In this document: in pieces, positions 44,030-52,021 of the stretch | Position numbering within the stretch: position 1 is the stretch's first letter | How the letters are laid out: each line of letters starts with the position of its first letter | Source: Streptomyces resistomycificus | GTDB lineage: Bacteria > Actinomycetota > Actinomycetes > Streptomycetales > Streptomycetaceae | Direction of reading: 5' to 3' | DNA: 64,000 bases | Assembly (NCBI RefSeq): GCF_001514265.1 | Contig: NZ_KQ948998.1 | Span: 242,825 to 306,824 of the forward strand | Program-made: the position numbers and the translations under genes | The notes under the pieces: model-generated | The model's database searches: none | Seen by the model: the letters and a program-made list of their open reading frames with translations, nothing else | Told to the model about the DNA's origin: nothing

Positions 44030-45145
44030 CGCCGCCCGCACCGTGGACGCGATCGTGGCCGAGCCCACCACGCGCGTGCCGTCGTACAGCACGATCGCCT
44101 GGCCGGGGGCCACGCCGCGGACCGGCTCCGTGAAGGTGACCTCCAGGGAGCCGTCGACGAGTTGGGCGGTGACCTCGGTCTCACCGCCGTGGGCGCGGAG
44201 CTGGGCGGTGTAGGTGCCGGGGCCGGTGGGGGCGGCGCCGCACCAGCGGGGCTTGATCGCCGTCAGGGCGTTCACGTCGAGGGCGTCGGCCGGGCCGACC
44301 GTGACCGTGTTGTTCACCGGGGAGATGTCGAGGACGTAGCGCGGCTTGCCGTCGGCGGCCGGGGTGCCGATGCGCAGGCCCTTGCGCTGGCCGATGGTGA
44401 AGCCGTACGCGCCCTCGTGGGTGCCGAGCCTGGTGCCCGACTCGTCGACGATGTCGCCCTCCGCCTTGCCCAGGCGGGCGGCGAGGAAGCCCTGCGTGTC
44501 GCCGTCGGCGATGAAGCAGATGTCGTGGGAGTCGGGCTTCTTGGCGACGGCCAGCCCACGGCGCTCGGCCTCGGCGCGGATCTCGTCCTTCGTCGTCACG
44601 GTGTCGCCGAGCGGGAACATCGCGTGGGCGAGCTGCCGGTCGTCCAGGACGCCGAGGACGTAGGACTGGTCCTTGGCCATGTCGGAGGCGCGGTGCAGTT
44701 CCCGCGAGCCGTCGGAGTTCACGGTGACCTGGGCGTAGTGGCCGGTGCAGACCGCGTCGAAGCCGAGGGCGAGCGCCTTGTCGAGCAGGGCGGCGAACTT
44801 GATCTTCTCGTTGCAGCGCAGGCAGGGGTTGGGGGTGCGGCCGGCCTCGTACTCGGCGACGAAGTCCTCGACGACGTCCTCCCGGAAGCGGTCGGCGAGG
44901 TCCCAGACGTAGAACGGGATGCCGATGACGTCCGCGGCGCGGCGGGCGTCGCGCGAGTCCTCGATGGTGCAACAGCCACGCGCGCCCGTGCGGAACGACT
45001 GCGGGTTCGCCGAGAGGGCGAGGTGGACGCCGGTCACGTCGTGCCCCGCCTCGGCCGCGCGGGCGGCGGCGACGGCGGAGTCGACGCCGCCCGACATGGC
45101 GGCGAGGACGCGAAGGGGACGGGTGGGCTGCGTGGTCTCAGTCAT
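44015..45145 (-). CDS. mnmA: tRNA-specific 2-thiouridylase
   Basis: Adds sulfur to U34 of tRNA(Lys, Glu, Gln) using ATP and persulfide sulfur from a cysteine desulfurase. The 376-residue protein has the PP-loop LAAMSGGVDSAVAAAR, the first catalytic Cys in TPNPCLRCNEKIKF, tRNA-binding TGHYAQV, and the second catalytic Cys in HDICFIADGDTQGF. The start ATG at 45145 is divergent from the amidase gene. The cysteine desulfurase gene lies about 800 nt away on the same strand, separated by the amidase, and could supply the sulfur. Confidence 0.96.
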   Translation of the reverse strand: MTETTQPTRPLRVLAAMSGGVDSAVAAARAAEAGHDVTGVHLALSANPQSFRTGARGCCTIEDSRDARRAADVIGIPFYVWDLADRFREDVVEDFVAEYEAGRTPNPCLRCNEKIKFAALLDKALALGFDAVCTGHYAQVTVNSDGSRELHRASDMAKDQSYVLGVLDDRQLAHAMFPLGDTVTTKDEIRAEAERRGLAVAKKPDSHDICFIADGDTQGFLAARLGKAEGDIVDESGTRLGTHEGAYGFTIGQRKGLRIGTPAADGKPRYVLDISPVNNTVTVGPADALDVNALTAIKPRWCGAAPTGPGTYTAQLRAHGGETEVTAQLVDGSLEVTFTEPVRGVAPGQAIVLYDGTRVVGSATIASTVRAAAGVA

Positions 45146-45205
45146 AACCCTTCAAGAGTAAGGGCGCTCGGGAACCGGAGCCCACGAGTATCCGTTCACG
45201 ATCAC

Positions 45206-45874
45206 ATGGGGGCGAGACGAGCCAACGAGAAGGACGCCGACCGGCGGATCGGTCGGCGTGCCCTGCTGATCGGCGGGACCGCCGCGGCCGTGGGCACCGG
45301 GGTGCTGGCCCGCGACGAGCTGGCCCGCCTGTGGTGGCGCGCGCCGGGCGTGGAGAAGCCGCGCAAGGAGGGCGAGGTCGACTACACGGGCGCGCGCTGG
45401 GTGGCGGCGTCCGACGCGAACTGGCGGCGCGCGGACCGCCCCGACGACTACGGCGTGGACATGGTGATCATCCATGTCACCCAGGGCAGCTTCGACAGCG
45501 CGGTGAAGGTCTTCCAGGACCCGGGGCACGGCGCGGCCGCGCACTACATCGTCGGCAAGGACGGCACCGTCGCCCAGATGATCCGCGAGCTGGACGTGGC
45601 GTACCACGCGGGCAACCGCGACTACAACGAACGCAGTGTCGGCATCGAGCACGAGGGTTTCGTCGACCGGCCGCAGGACTTCACGGACGAGATGTACGAG
45701 GCCTCGGCGCTCCTCACCGCCCGGATATGCGCGCGCTACGACATCCCGGTCGACCGGGAGCACATCATCGGCCACGTGGAGGTGCCGGGCACGGACCACA
45801 CCGACCCGGGCGAGCACTGGGACTGGGACCGGTACCTGAAGCTGGTACGGAAGGCGCGTACGGCGGTGGCGTGA
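45206..45874 (+). CDS. Secreted N-acetylmuramoyl-L-alanine amidase (Amidase_2)
   Basis: A 222-residue zinc amidase that cleaves the lactyl-amide bond of peptidoglycan, or a peptidoglycan-recognition-type protein. The N-terminus has a twin-arginine-like signal (DRRIGRRALLIGGTAAAVG). The domain keeps the zinc ligands: His in VDMVIIHVTQGS, the mid-domain VAYHAGNRDYNERSVGIEHE with the catalytic-type Glu, and the last His in PGTDHTDPGEHW. The ATG at 45206 was chosen as first in-frame start after the divergent promoter region with mnmA; a much longer open frame upstream is antisense to mnmA and rejected. Confidence 0.9.
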   Translation: MGARRANEKDADRRIGRRALLIGGTAAAVGTGVLARDELARLWWRAPGVEKPRKEGEVDYTGARWVAASDANWRRADRPDDYGVDMVIIHVTQGSFDSAVKVFQDPGHGAAAHYIVGKDGTVAQMIRELDVAYHAGNRDYNERSVGIEHEGFVDRPQDFTDEMYEASALLTARICARYDIPVDREHIIGHVEVPGTDHTDPGEHWDWDRYLKLVRKARTAVA

Positions 45875-45924
45875 GCGGCCCCGCGTCCGCGGCGTGACCC
45901 GAACGACAGGCCCTGCGACAGGCC

Positions 45925-47094
45925 TTACGTCAGTCCCGCCGCGCGGGCCCGCTCCACCGCCGGGCCGATCGCCTGGGCGACCGCCTCGACGTCGGCCTCG
46001 GTGGAGGTGTGGCCGAGGGAGAAGCGCAGGGTGCCGCGGGCCAGGTCGGGGTCGGTGCCGGTGGCCAGCAGGACGTGGCTGGGCTGGGCGACGCCCGCGG
46101 TGCAGGCGGAGCCGGTGGAGCACTCGATGCCCTGGGCGTCCAGGAGGAGGAGCAGGGAGTCGCCCTCGCAGCCCGGGAAGGTGAAGTGCGCGTTGGCCGG
46201 GAGGCGGCCTCCGGGGGCCGGGTCGCCGCCGAGGATCGCGTCGGGGACGGCCTTGCGGACCTCTTCGACCAGGCTGTCGCGCAGGGCGCCGATCTCCCGC
46301 TCGAACCACTCGCGCTGCTGGGCGGCGAGCCGGCCGGCGACCGCGAAGGACGCGATGGCGGGGACGTCGAGGGTGCCGGAGCGGACGTGCCGTTCCTGTC
46401 CGCCGCCGTGCAGGACGGGGACGGGGGTGTGCTCGCGGCCGAGCAGCAGGGCGCCGATGCCGTACGGTCCGCCGATCTTGTGGCCCGAGACGGTCATCGC
46501 GGCGAGGCCCGAGGCGGCGAAGTCGACGGGGACCTGACCGAATGCCTGGACGGCGTCGGCGTGCAGCGGGACGTCGAACTCGGCTGCGGTTTCGGCGAGT
46601 TCGCGGATCGGCAGGACCGTGCCGATCTCGTTGTTCGCCCACATGATCGTGGCCAGGGCGACGTCGCCGGGGTCGCGGGCGATGGCCTCGCGCAGTGCGT
46701 CGGGGTGGACCCGCCCGTACGCGTCGACCGGGAGGTACTCGATGGTGGCGCCCTCGTGTTCGCCGAGCCAGTGGACGGCGTCCAGGACGGCGTGGTGCTC
46801 GACGGGGCTGGCGAGGACCCGGGTGCGGGCCGGGTCGGCGGCGCGGCGGGACCAGTACAGGCCCTTGACCGCGAGGTTGTCGGCCTCGGTGCCGCCGGAG
46901 GTGAGGACGACCTCGCTGGGGCGGGCGCCGAGAGCTTCCGCGAGGGTCTCGCGGGCCTCCTCGACGGTTCGCCTCGCTCGGCGGCCGGATGCGTGGAGGG
47001 CGGAGGCGTTGCCGGTGACGCTCAGGTGCGCGGCGAGTGCCTCGACTGCCTCGGGGAGCATCGGGGTGGTCGCGGCGTGGTCGAGGTATGCCAT
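45925..47094 (-). CDS. Cysteine desulfurase (NifS/IscS-like)
   Basis: PLP enzyme that takes sulfur from cysteine for tRNA thiolation or Fe-S clusters. About 389 residues. It begins MAYLDHAATTPMLPEAVEA, has the PLP Lys in MTVSGHKIGGPYGIGALL (His before Lys), the substrate loop ASPVEHHAVLDAVHWLGEHE, and the persulfide Cys in IECSTGSACTAGVAQPSH. It lacks an adjacent SufBCD operon, so tRNA sulfur donation to MnmA is a reasonable inference. The start at 47094 (MAYLDH) was preferred over 47103. Confidence 0.94.
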   Translation of the reverse strand: MAYLDHAATTPMLPEAVEALAAHLSVTGNASALHASGRRARRTVEEARETLAEALGARPSEVVLTSGGTEADNLAVKGLYWSRRAADPARTRVLASPVEHHAVLDAVHWLGEHEGATIEYLPVDAYGRVHPDALREAIARDPGDVALATIMWANNEIGTVLPIRELAETAAEFDVPLHADAVQAFGQVPVDFAASGLAAMTVSGHKIGGPYGIGALLLGREHTPVPVLHGGGQERHVRSGTLDVPAIASFAVAGRLAAQQREWFEREIGALRDSLVEEVRKAVPDAILGGDPAPGGRLPANAHFTFPGCEGDSLLLLLDAQGIECSTGSACTAGVAQPSHVLLATGTDPDLARGTLRFSLGHTSTEADVEAVAQAIGPAVERARAAGLT

Positions 47095-47211
47095 GGTGGC
47101 CACGATTCTACGGGGCCGTGGTGAGCGGTCTCCGGGCGAGGTTGGCCTGGCGGCGGAGTAGGGACCGGCCGCTGGGACGGGCTCGCGCCGGCACGCCGTT
47201 GTGCCGGTCGG

Positions 47212-47478
47212 TCAGAAGCTCCAGGAGACCGAGTTGTCCATCTGCATGAAGGCCAGCAGGACGACGAGGTCGGCGATGCCCAGGCCCATGCCGAGGTAGG
47301 CGCGGCCCTTGCGGGTGGTGCCTCGCCACAGGGAGGCGGCGGCCAGGGCGATGGCGGTCGGGCCGAGGAAGAGGTTGAGGACGAGAAGGCCGATGAGGCC
47401 GAGGACGAAGGACGCGACGGCCATGCCGTCGGCGTCGCGGATGCCGGTGCGGCGGCTGGCAGGTGCGGTGAGTTGCAT
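47212..47478 (-). CDS. DUF4190 membrane protein
   Basis: An 88-residue membrane protein with the DUF4190 two-helix unit: DADGMAVASFVLGLIGLLVL, then LGPTAIALAAASLWR, a basic loop (GTTRKGRAYL) and GMGLGIADLVVLLAFMQ. Function unknown. It lies in the same direction as the 55-aa protein gene upstream and the cysteine desulfurase gene downstream. Confidence 0.85.
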   Translation of the reverse strand: MQLTAPASRRTGIRDADGMAVASFVLGLIGLLVLNLFLGPTAIALAAASLWRGTTRKGRAYLGMGLGIADLVVLLAFMQMDNSVSWSF

Positions 47479-47516
47479 GACGGATCAGCTCCCGGGGTCG
47501 GACGGACGGCGGACGG

Positions 47517-47684
47517 TCAGTGGGTGGTGGTGCCGCGACGACGGCCGTGGCGCTCGCGGATCGCGAAGATGCCGAGCCAGGCGGCGATCACGACGGCGGT
47601 GACGGCGGTGAAGCCGAGCGGCGCGTGGGCGACGGCTCCGAGGACGACGCCGAGCAGCAGGAGTGCGGCGACGAGGAACAGCAT
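47517..47684 (-). CDS. 55-aa membrane protein
   Basis: A short gene with Streptomyces-like codon usage and a strong ribosome binding site (GGAGGGGG before ATG 47684). It encodes two hydrophobic helices, MLFLVAALLLLGVVLGAVAH and FTAVTAVVIAAWLGIFAI, with a basic tail REEHGRRR-like (RERHGRRRGTTTH). It is divergent from a TetR regulator whose intergenic region carries repeated candidate operators, so it is probably the regulated target together with the DUF4190 gene 38 nt downstream. Confidence 0.78.
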   Translation of the reverse strand: MLFLVAALLLLGVVLGAVAHAPLGFTAVTAVVIAAWLGIFAIRERHGRRRGTTTH

Positions 47685-47744
47685 GGGTGGGACCCCCTCC
47701 GGCGAGACGGACTCGCGTGACGTTTCGGTGAACGGTTGTGGTTA

Positions 47745-47814
47745 CAGTTGTTCACTGACTTCCCAGTCTAGCGCGTCTCACGACTTTTCAATTACAGAGA
47801 ACAGTTGTTAACTG
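47745..47814. promoter_or_regulatory. Repeated 13-mer, candidate TetR operators
   Basis: CAGTTGTTCACTG at 47745-47757 recurs with one change as CAGTTGTTAACTG at 47802-47814. The second is palindromic (CAGTT-N3-AACTG). One copy lies near the start of the 55-aa gene and the other touches the TetR start, the pattern expected for autoregulation plus control of the divergent gene. Confidence 0.55.
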
Positions 47815-47820
47815 CATGGC

Positions 47821-48447
47821 ATGAGTCACACCCTCGGTATCCGGCAGGCACAGAAGCAGAAGACCCGGCAGGCGCTCCTGGACGCCGCGTTGGAACTGCT
47901 GGAGGAGCAGAGCCTGAGCAGCCTCGGTCTGCGCGAGGTCACCCGTGCCGTCGGCGTCGCCCCCACCGCCTTCTACCGGCACTTCCGCTCCACCGCGGAT
48001 CTCGGCGTGGCCCTGGTCGAGGAGGCGCTGGGCAGCCTGCACCCGATGATCAGGACGACGGTGTCCTCGGCGGACGGTCACGACCAGCGCATCACACGGG
48101 CTGTCGAGTTGATCGCGGGCCATGTGGACGCGTACCCCGCCCACGTCCGCTTCATCGCCCGTGAGCGACATGGCGGAGTGCAGCCGGTGCGGGAGGCCAT
48201 ACGGGACCAACTGGTCCGGTTCGGCGAGGAGGTGCGGGCGGAGCTGGCCAAGGACCCCGAGTCGGCGGGCTGGAGCGAGGACGACCTGCTGATGCTGGCC
48301 AACCTGTACGTCGACCAGATGCTGATCACCGCCTCGCTGTTCCTGGAGGCGCAGGAGGCGTCGGCGGAGGAGCGCGAGCGGGTCGTGCAGGTGGCGACCC
48401 GGCAGCTGCGGCTCATCAGCATCGGCCGCGACCACTGGCTGGACTGA
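47821..48447 (+). CDS. TetR-family transcriptional regulator
   Basis: A 208-residue TetR regulator. The HTH spans roughly residues 15-60 (LREVTRAVGVAPTAFYRHFR), with a C-terminal domain that includes RHGGVQPVREAIRDQLVRFG. The ATG at 47821 has no ribosome binding site and sits directly against a palindromic site, so a leaderless transcript is likely. Targets probably include itself and the divergent small membrane genes. The ligand is unknown; the size and fold allow a fatty-acid- or drug-type regulator. Confidence 0.9.
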   Translation: MSHTLGIRQAQKQKTRQALLDAALELLEEQSLSSLGLREVTRAVGVAPTAFYRHFRSTADLGVALVEEALGSLHPMIRTTVSSADGHDQRITRAVELIAGHVDAYPAHVRFIARERHGGVQPVREAIRDQLVRFGEEVRAELAKDPESAGWSEDDLLMLANLYVDQMLITASLFLEAQEASAEERERVVQVATRQLRLISIGRDHWLD

Positions 48448-48510
48448 GCCGGCGCGCCGACCGGGCCGCGCCTGCCGGGGCCGGGCGACACTCCGGGGCC
48501 GGGCGACGCG

Positions 48511-48549
48511 CAGGGGCGGCACCCCCGTTCACCGGGTGTGCCGCCCCTG
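48511..48549. terminator. Terminator between the TetR gene and the lipoprotein gene
   Basis: CAGGGGCGGCAC (48511-48522) pairs with its exact complement at 48538-48549 around a 15-nt loop. It lies between convergent genes and can act on both. Confidence 0.7.
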
Positions 48550-48563
48550 CCGTTCGACGTCCC

Positions 48564-48647
48564 GTCGGACGTCGGACGTCGGATGTCGGACGTCGGATGT
48601 CGGACGTCGGATGTCGGACGTCGGACGTCGGACGTCGGATGTCGGAC
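48564..48647. repeat. Tandem array of twelve 7-bp units GTCGGAY
   Basis: Twelve consecutive copies of GTCGGAC or GTCGGAT (eight with C, four with T), immediately followed by the lipoprotein stop codon (complement of 48649-48651). The unit is seven bases, so the copies would not preserve reading frame if translated. Located between the terminator and the gene end. Confidence 0.9.
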
Positions 48648-48648
48648 G

Positions 48649-49035
48649 TCAGTTCTTCGTCGCCTGCTGACCAGGGGCACCGCTGGGCTGGGCGCCGCCA
48701 CCGCCCGGACCGCCGCCGCAGCCGCCGCCCTGGCCACCGCCGGGGCCGCCGCCCTGACCGCCACCCGGCGCGCCGTCGGCCGCGCCGCTCGGCATGCCCG
48801 AGGGAGCACCGGACGGCCGGGCGGTGGCGTCGCCGGTGGGAGTGCCCGACGGAGCACCGCTCGGCATCCCGGACGGGTTGCCGCTGGGCGCGCCGGACGG
48901 CGGTGAACAGCTCTGGGTCTGCCCGGAGTTGCCGCTGTTCGAGGTGGACGACGAGTCGCCCGAGCCGCAGGCCACGAGGGCGAGGGGCGAGAGCGCCAGC
49001 AGGGCCACTGCGGGGACGAGACGCACACGCTTCAT
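48649..49035 (-). CDS. Low-complexity Pro/Ser/Gly-rich lipoprotein
   Basis: A 128-residue exported protein of unknown function. It has a signal peptide (MKRVRLVPAVALLALSPLAL) with lipobox LVACG. Mature sequence: Ser/Asn/Thr-rich part, then repeats of PSGAPSGNPSGMPSGAPSG type, and a Gly-rich end (GGGQGGGPGGGQGGG) with one Cys, closing with QPSGAPGQQATKN. The ATG at 49035 was chosen for the signal peptide. It may be a cell-wall-linked spacer or decoy protein; no enzyme motif is visible. Confidence 0.75.
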   Translation of the reverse strand: MKRVRLVPAVALLALSPLALVACGSGDSSSTSNSGNSGQTQSCSPPSGAPSGNPSGMPSGAPSGTPTGDATARPSGAPSGMPSGAADGAPGGGQGGGPGGGQGGGCGGGPGGGGAQPSGAPGQQATKN

Positions 49036-49148
49036 GAGGAACAACTCCAAGAAGGATGAGGAAGGCCTGAGACCGGCACTCAACCAACGCCCCTTGGGGG
49101 TTTCTTGGGACCGCCCTGTCCCCCGCCTGTGCGAGACGCAAAGCGCGG

Positions 49149-49726
49149 CTAAAGGTGCCCCTCTGAACTGGGGTTTTCCTCGGACCCCTCGCCTACTCGC
49201 TGGTACAAGCCCGTGACAGAAGCGGCCGCGCGGGCCAGCTCCTGGCGCACCTCCGATGGCGACAGCACCTCCACGCGGTCACCGAACGCGAGGAGTTGGC
49301 GGGCCTCGCCGACCACGCCGTACGACAGCCGTGCCGTCACCCACTCGCCGGCCCCGCCGTCGTCCGGGAGTTCGGCCGGCGAGGCGGCGTTCAGGCGCAG
49401 GAACAGGTCGAGGCGGTCACGCAGGACGCGGACGGTGACGTCGAGCCCGCCGGGGCGTTCCTCGACCTCCCGGCGCAACACCTCCCAGACGTCGGCGACT
49501 CGTCGGCGGTCAGTCCCGTGACGTCCGTACGGAATCCGGCGAGCAGTCGGATGCCGCCGTGGCGGCCGCGTTCGGCGTACACCGGGACCCCGGCGGCGGA
49601 CAGCGCCTCGACATCCCGGTGGATGGTGCGCACGGACACCTCCAGCCGCTCGGCGAGTTCGTGCGCGGGGACGCGGCCGCGGGTCTGCAGGAGCAGCAGG
49701 ATCGAGAGCAGGCGGTCTGACTTCAC
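49149..49726 (-). pseudogene. HTH/WYL-type transcriptional regulator remnant, internally deleted and frameshifted
   Basis: The first part (from 49726) encodes a normal HTH of YafY/DeoR type: MKSDRLLSILLLLQTRGRVP then VRTIHRDVEALSAAGVPVYA and FRTDVTGLTADES. The typical WYL domain is missing. The C-terminal part is in another frame (shift near 49505) and resumes VADVWEVLRREVEERPGG followed by LNAASPAELPDDGGAG, matching the end of such proteins. Intact relatives are about 320 residues; only about 190 codons remain. The best reading is deletion of the middle with a change of frame, so the product is inactive or reduced to a DNA-binding fragment of 111 residues. Confidence 0.75.
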
Positions 49727-49802
49727 CGCTCCAGGATCCCGTGCGGCACGACGGCCGGGCGGCGGCCTGCGAGAGGCCGGCGCCGACCGGGAAGCACTCC
49801 CC

Positions 49803-50654
49803 TCAGCCGAGCCTGGCCCTCGCCAGTTGCCGCGACTGGGCGACCAGCCGGTCCCTGCTGTCCCACACCTCGGCGTCCTCCTCCAGGAAGCCGCCAGCGA
49901 GGTTGCGGGTGGTGATGGCGACGCGCAGCGGGCCGGGGGCCGGGCGGCAGCGGATGTGGACCGTCAGCTCGACCGTGGGCACCCAGCCGGACAGGCCGAT
50001 CTCGAACGCGGTCGGCGGCAGCGCGTCGACCGCGAGGAGCAGCGAGAAGGGGTCGGGGTCGCGGCCGTCCGCGAGCCCGAACCAGGACCGCATCTCCCCC
50101 TTGCCGGAGGGCTGCCCGAGCGCCCACCCCAGGGTGGAGGGGTCGAGCTTGAGCATCAGCCGGTCGGTGATGGCCGAGCTGCCCTCGACCGGGGCGGGGC
50201 CGTCCTCGGGGCCGAAGCACTGCTCCATGGGCGGGATCACCGGCGGCCGGGCCGTCGTACGGACGTCGTCGGGCAGCGCGTCGAGGTCCCCGTAGGAGGC
50301 GAGGACGCGGATGCGCTCGACCTCGCGGCCCTGCTCGTCGTACTGGAGGAGCGAGGCCTGGCCGGTCGAGAGCGTGCGGCCGGTGCGGACGACATCGGTG
50401 CGGACGACCGCCGGGCCGGGCTGGGACGCGGTCAGGTAGTGCGCCGAGATGGTGAACGGGTCGGCGTGCGGCAGGGCGTCCGCGAGGGCGCGGCCCAGGA
50501 CGGCCAGCAGGTAGCCGCCGTTGACGGCGCTGATGATCGTCCAGCCCGCGGAGAGGTCGATGTCGTACACGCCGGGTTCGCGCAGGGTGACCGCGGTGTC
50601 CCGGTCGAACTCGCTGTCGCCGATCACGGCGCGCACGGTGGCTGCTTCTGGCAT
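49803..50654 (-). CDS. Acyl-CoA thioesterase-like protein (double hot-dog)
   Basis: A 283-residue member of the thioesterase-like superfamily (TesB-type double hot-dog). Motifs: VYDIDLSAGWTIISAVNGGY, then LTASQPGPAVVRTDVVRTGR, and in the second half VELTVHIRCRPAPGPLRVAI and GGFLEEDAEVWDSRDRLVAQ, which is typical of the TesB second domain. It would hydrolyse acyl-CoA to fatty acid and CoA. The ATG at 50654 (MPEAATVRAVIGD) was chosen over MYRSGMPEA at 50669. A TTAC-N6-GTAG element at 50678-50689 may bind a fatty-acid-type regulator. Confidence 0.85.
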   Translation of the reverse strand: MPEAATVRAVIGDSEFDRDTAVTLREPGVYDIDLSAGWTIISAVNGGYLLAVLGRALADALPHADPFTISAHYLTASQPGPAVVRTDVVRTGRTLSTGQASLLQYDEQGREVERIRVLASYGDLDALPDDVRTTARPPVIPPMEQCFGPEDGPAPVEGSSAITDRLMLKLDPSTLGWALGQPSGKGEMRSWFGLADGRDPDPFSLLLAVDALPPTAFEIGLSGWVPTVELTVHIRCRPAPGPLRVAITTRNLAGGFLEEDAEVWDSRDRLVAQSRQLARARLG

Positions 50655-50676
50655 GCCTGAACGGTACAACAGGTGA

Positions 50677-50690
50677 TTACTAAGCGGTAG
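50677..50690. promoter_or_regulatory. Candidate regulator site before the thioesterase gene
   Basis: TTACTAAGCGGTAG has mirror-like TTAC and GTAG ends, as in operators of TetR-family acyl-CoA regulators in actinobacteria. It lies 23 nt upstream of the thioesterase start. Weak evidence. Confidence 0.3.
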
Positions 50691-50809
50691 CTTTTTTCGT
50701 TACGGCCGCATGAAGCCCCCACCACACGTAGGTGAGACGAGGTCAATTTCTCGGTAAGTGTCCGCACTCGTCCGTAAACCCGGCGCCCCGGCCGCCCCTC
50801 TGTAGGAGC

Positions 50810-52021
50810 ATGAGCCTCACCGGGACTTCGTTCCTCTACACCCTGATCGCGCTGGCCGTGGTCGCCCTCGCGCTGCCGCTCGTGCTGTGGTCGCGGATGC
50901 GGGGACACCGGGCCCTGCGCGCCGCGGCCCGGGTGCTGATGCTGCTGTTCGCCCAGGGCACTGCGGTCGCCCTGGTCTTCGTGCTGGTCAACAACGAGAA
51001 CAACCTGTACGACAACTGGTCGGACCTGCTCGGCACCGGCGACCACGTGCAGCAGGCCGCCGACCTCGGCGCCGACGGCACCGGCGGGATCGCGCTGAAG
51101 CGACTGCCCCGGGTCCGCCAGACGTTCCGGGCGACGGGTCCCGACGGCGTGCGCGTCACCCAGCTCAGAGGCCGGGTGTCGGGCGTGAACGCCGAGGTCT
51201 ACGTCTGGCTGCCACCGCAGTACGACGAGCCCGCCTACCGGCACCACCGGTTCCCGGTCGTCGAGCTGCTGTCGGGCTACCCCGGTTCCGCGAAGGCCTG
51301 GTTCGGGTCCCTCCACGCCGCCCGGCAACTGCGTCCGCTGATGAGCGGCGGCCAGATCGCGCCGTTCATCCTGGTCGCCCCGCGCACCAATCTGCTGGCC
51401 GGGGTGGACACCGGCTGCGCCAACATCCCGGGCACGGTCGACGCCGACAGCTGGCTGAGTCTCGACGTGCCGAGGATGGTCACGGACAACTTCCGTGCCC
51501 AGACCGGGCCGGCGGGCTGGGCGGTGGCCGGGTACTCGGCCGGGGGGCACTGCGCGACGAAGCTCGCCGTCGCCCACCCCGACCGCTACCGGGCCGCGGT
51601 CAGCCTGTCCGGCTACAACGACCCGAGCGCCGAACGCGCCTCGCTCGCCGCGCAGGACCCCGTGCTGCGCGACGCCAACAACCCCTACCTGCTGCTGCGC
51701 GCGGCCCGTACCCCGCCCCGGGTCGCGCTCTACCTCTCCGGCCAGCCGCACGACGGCTACGAGGCGGCACTCGCCCTGCAACAGTGCGCGAAGGCGCCGA
51801 CGACCGTGCACGTCGTCTACGTCCCGACCAGCGCCGGTGGTCACACCATGGCGCTGTGGCGGCCGCAGGTGGTACCGGCGTTCCGCTGGCTGACCGAGGA
51901 GATGGGGCAGCCGCACCCGCGTGCCGGTGCTACTCCTCGCGCACGGTCGACCGGCGGTTCCACGCACGCGGCGCTCGCCAGTGGAACCGCATCGCGAGCA
52001 ACCGCAGCACGAAGGCGGTGA
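50810..52021 (+). CDS. Membrane-anchored esterase (esterase D/antigen 85-like fold)
   Basis: A 403-residue alpha/beta-hydrolase of the esterase family. The N-terminus has two to three hydrophobic helices (FLYTLIALAVVALALPLVL and AARVLMLLFAQGTAVALVFV), then a soluble esterase domain with VYVWLPPQYDEPAYR, LLSGYPGSAKAWF, the nucleophile WAVAGYSAGGHCATKLAVAH, an acid near AQDPVLRDANNPYLL and the His in TSAGGHTMALWRP. The catalytic Ser is in GYSAGG. The C-terminal 30 residues are basic and low-complexity. Its 3' end overlaps the convergent channel gene by 92 nt. Confidence 0.87.
   Translation: MSLTGTSFLYTLIALAVVALALPLVLWSRMRGHRALRAAARVLMLLFAQGTAVALVFVLVNNENNLYDNWSDLLGTGDHVQQAADLGADGTGGIALKRLPRVRQTFRATGPDGVRVTQLRGRVSGVNAEVYVWLPPQYDEPAYRHHRFPVVELLSGYPGSAKAWFGSLHAARQLRPLMSGGQIAPFILVAPRTNLLAGVDTGCANIPGTVDADSWLSLDVPRMVTDNFRAQTGPAGWAVAGYSAGGHCATKLAVAHPDRYRAAVSLSGYNDPSAERASLAAQDPVLRDANNPYLLLRAARTPPRVALYLSGQPHDGYEAALALQQCAKAPTTVHVVYVPTSAGGHTMALWRPQVVPAFRWLTEEMGQPHPRAGATPRARSTGGSTHAALASGTASRATAARRR

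Noticed and set aside
43715..45205. Long upstream extension of the amidase frame
   Set aside because: It runs antisense through mnmA. The signal peptide and first ATG at 45206 fit the real start.
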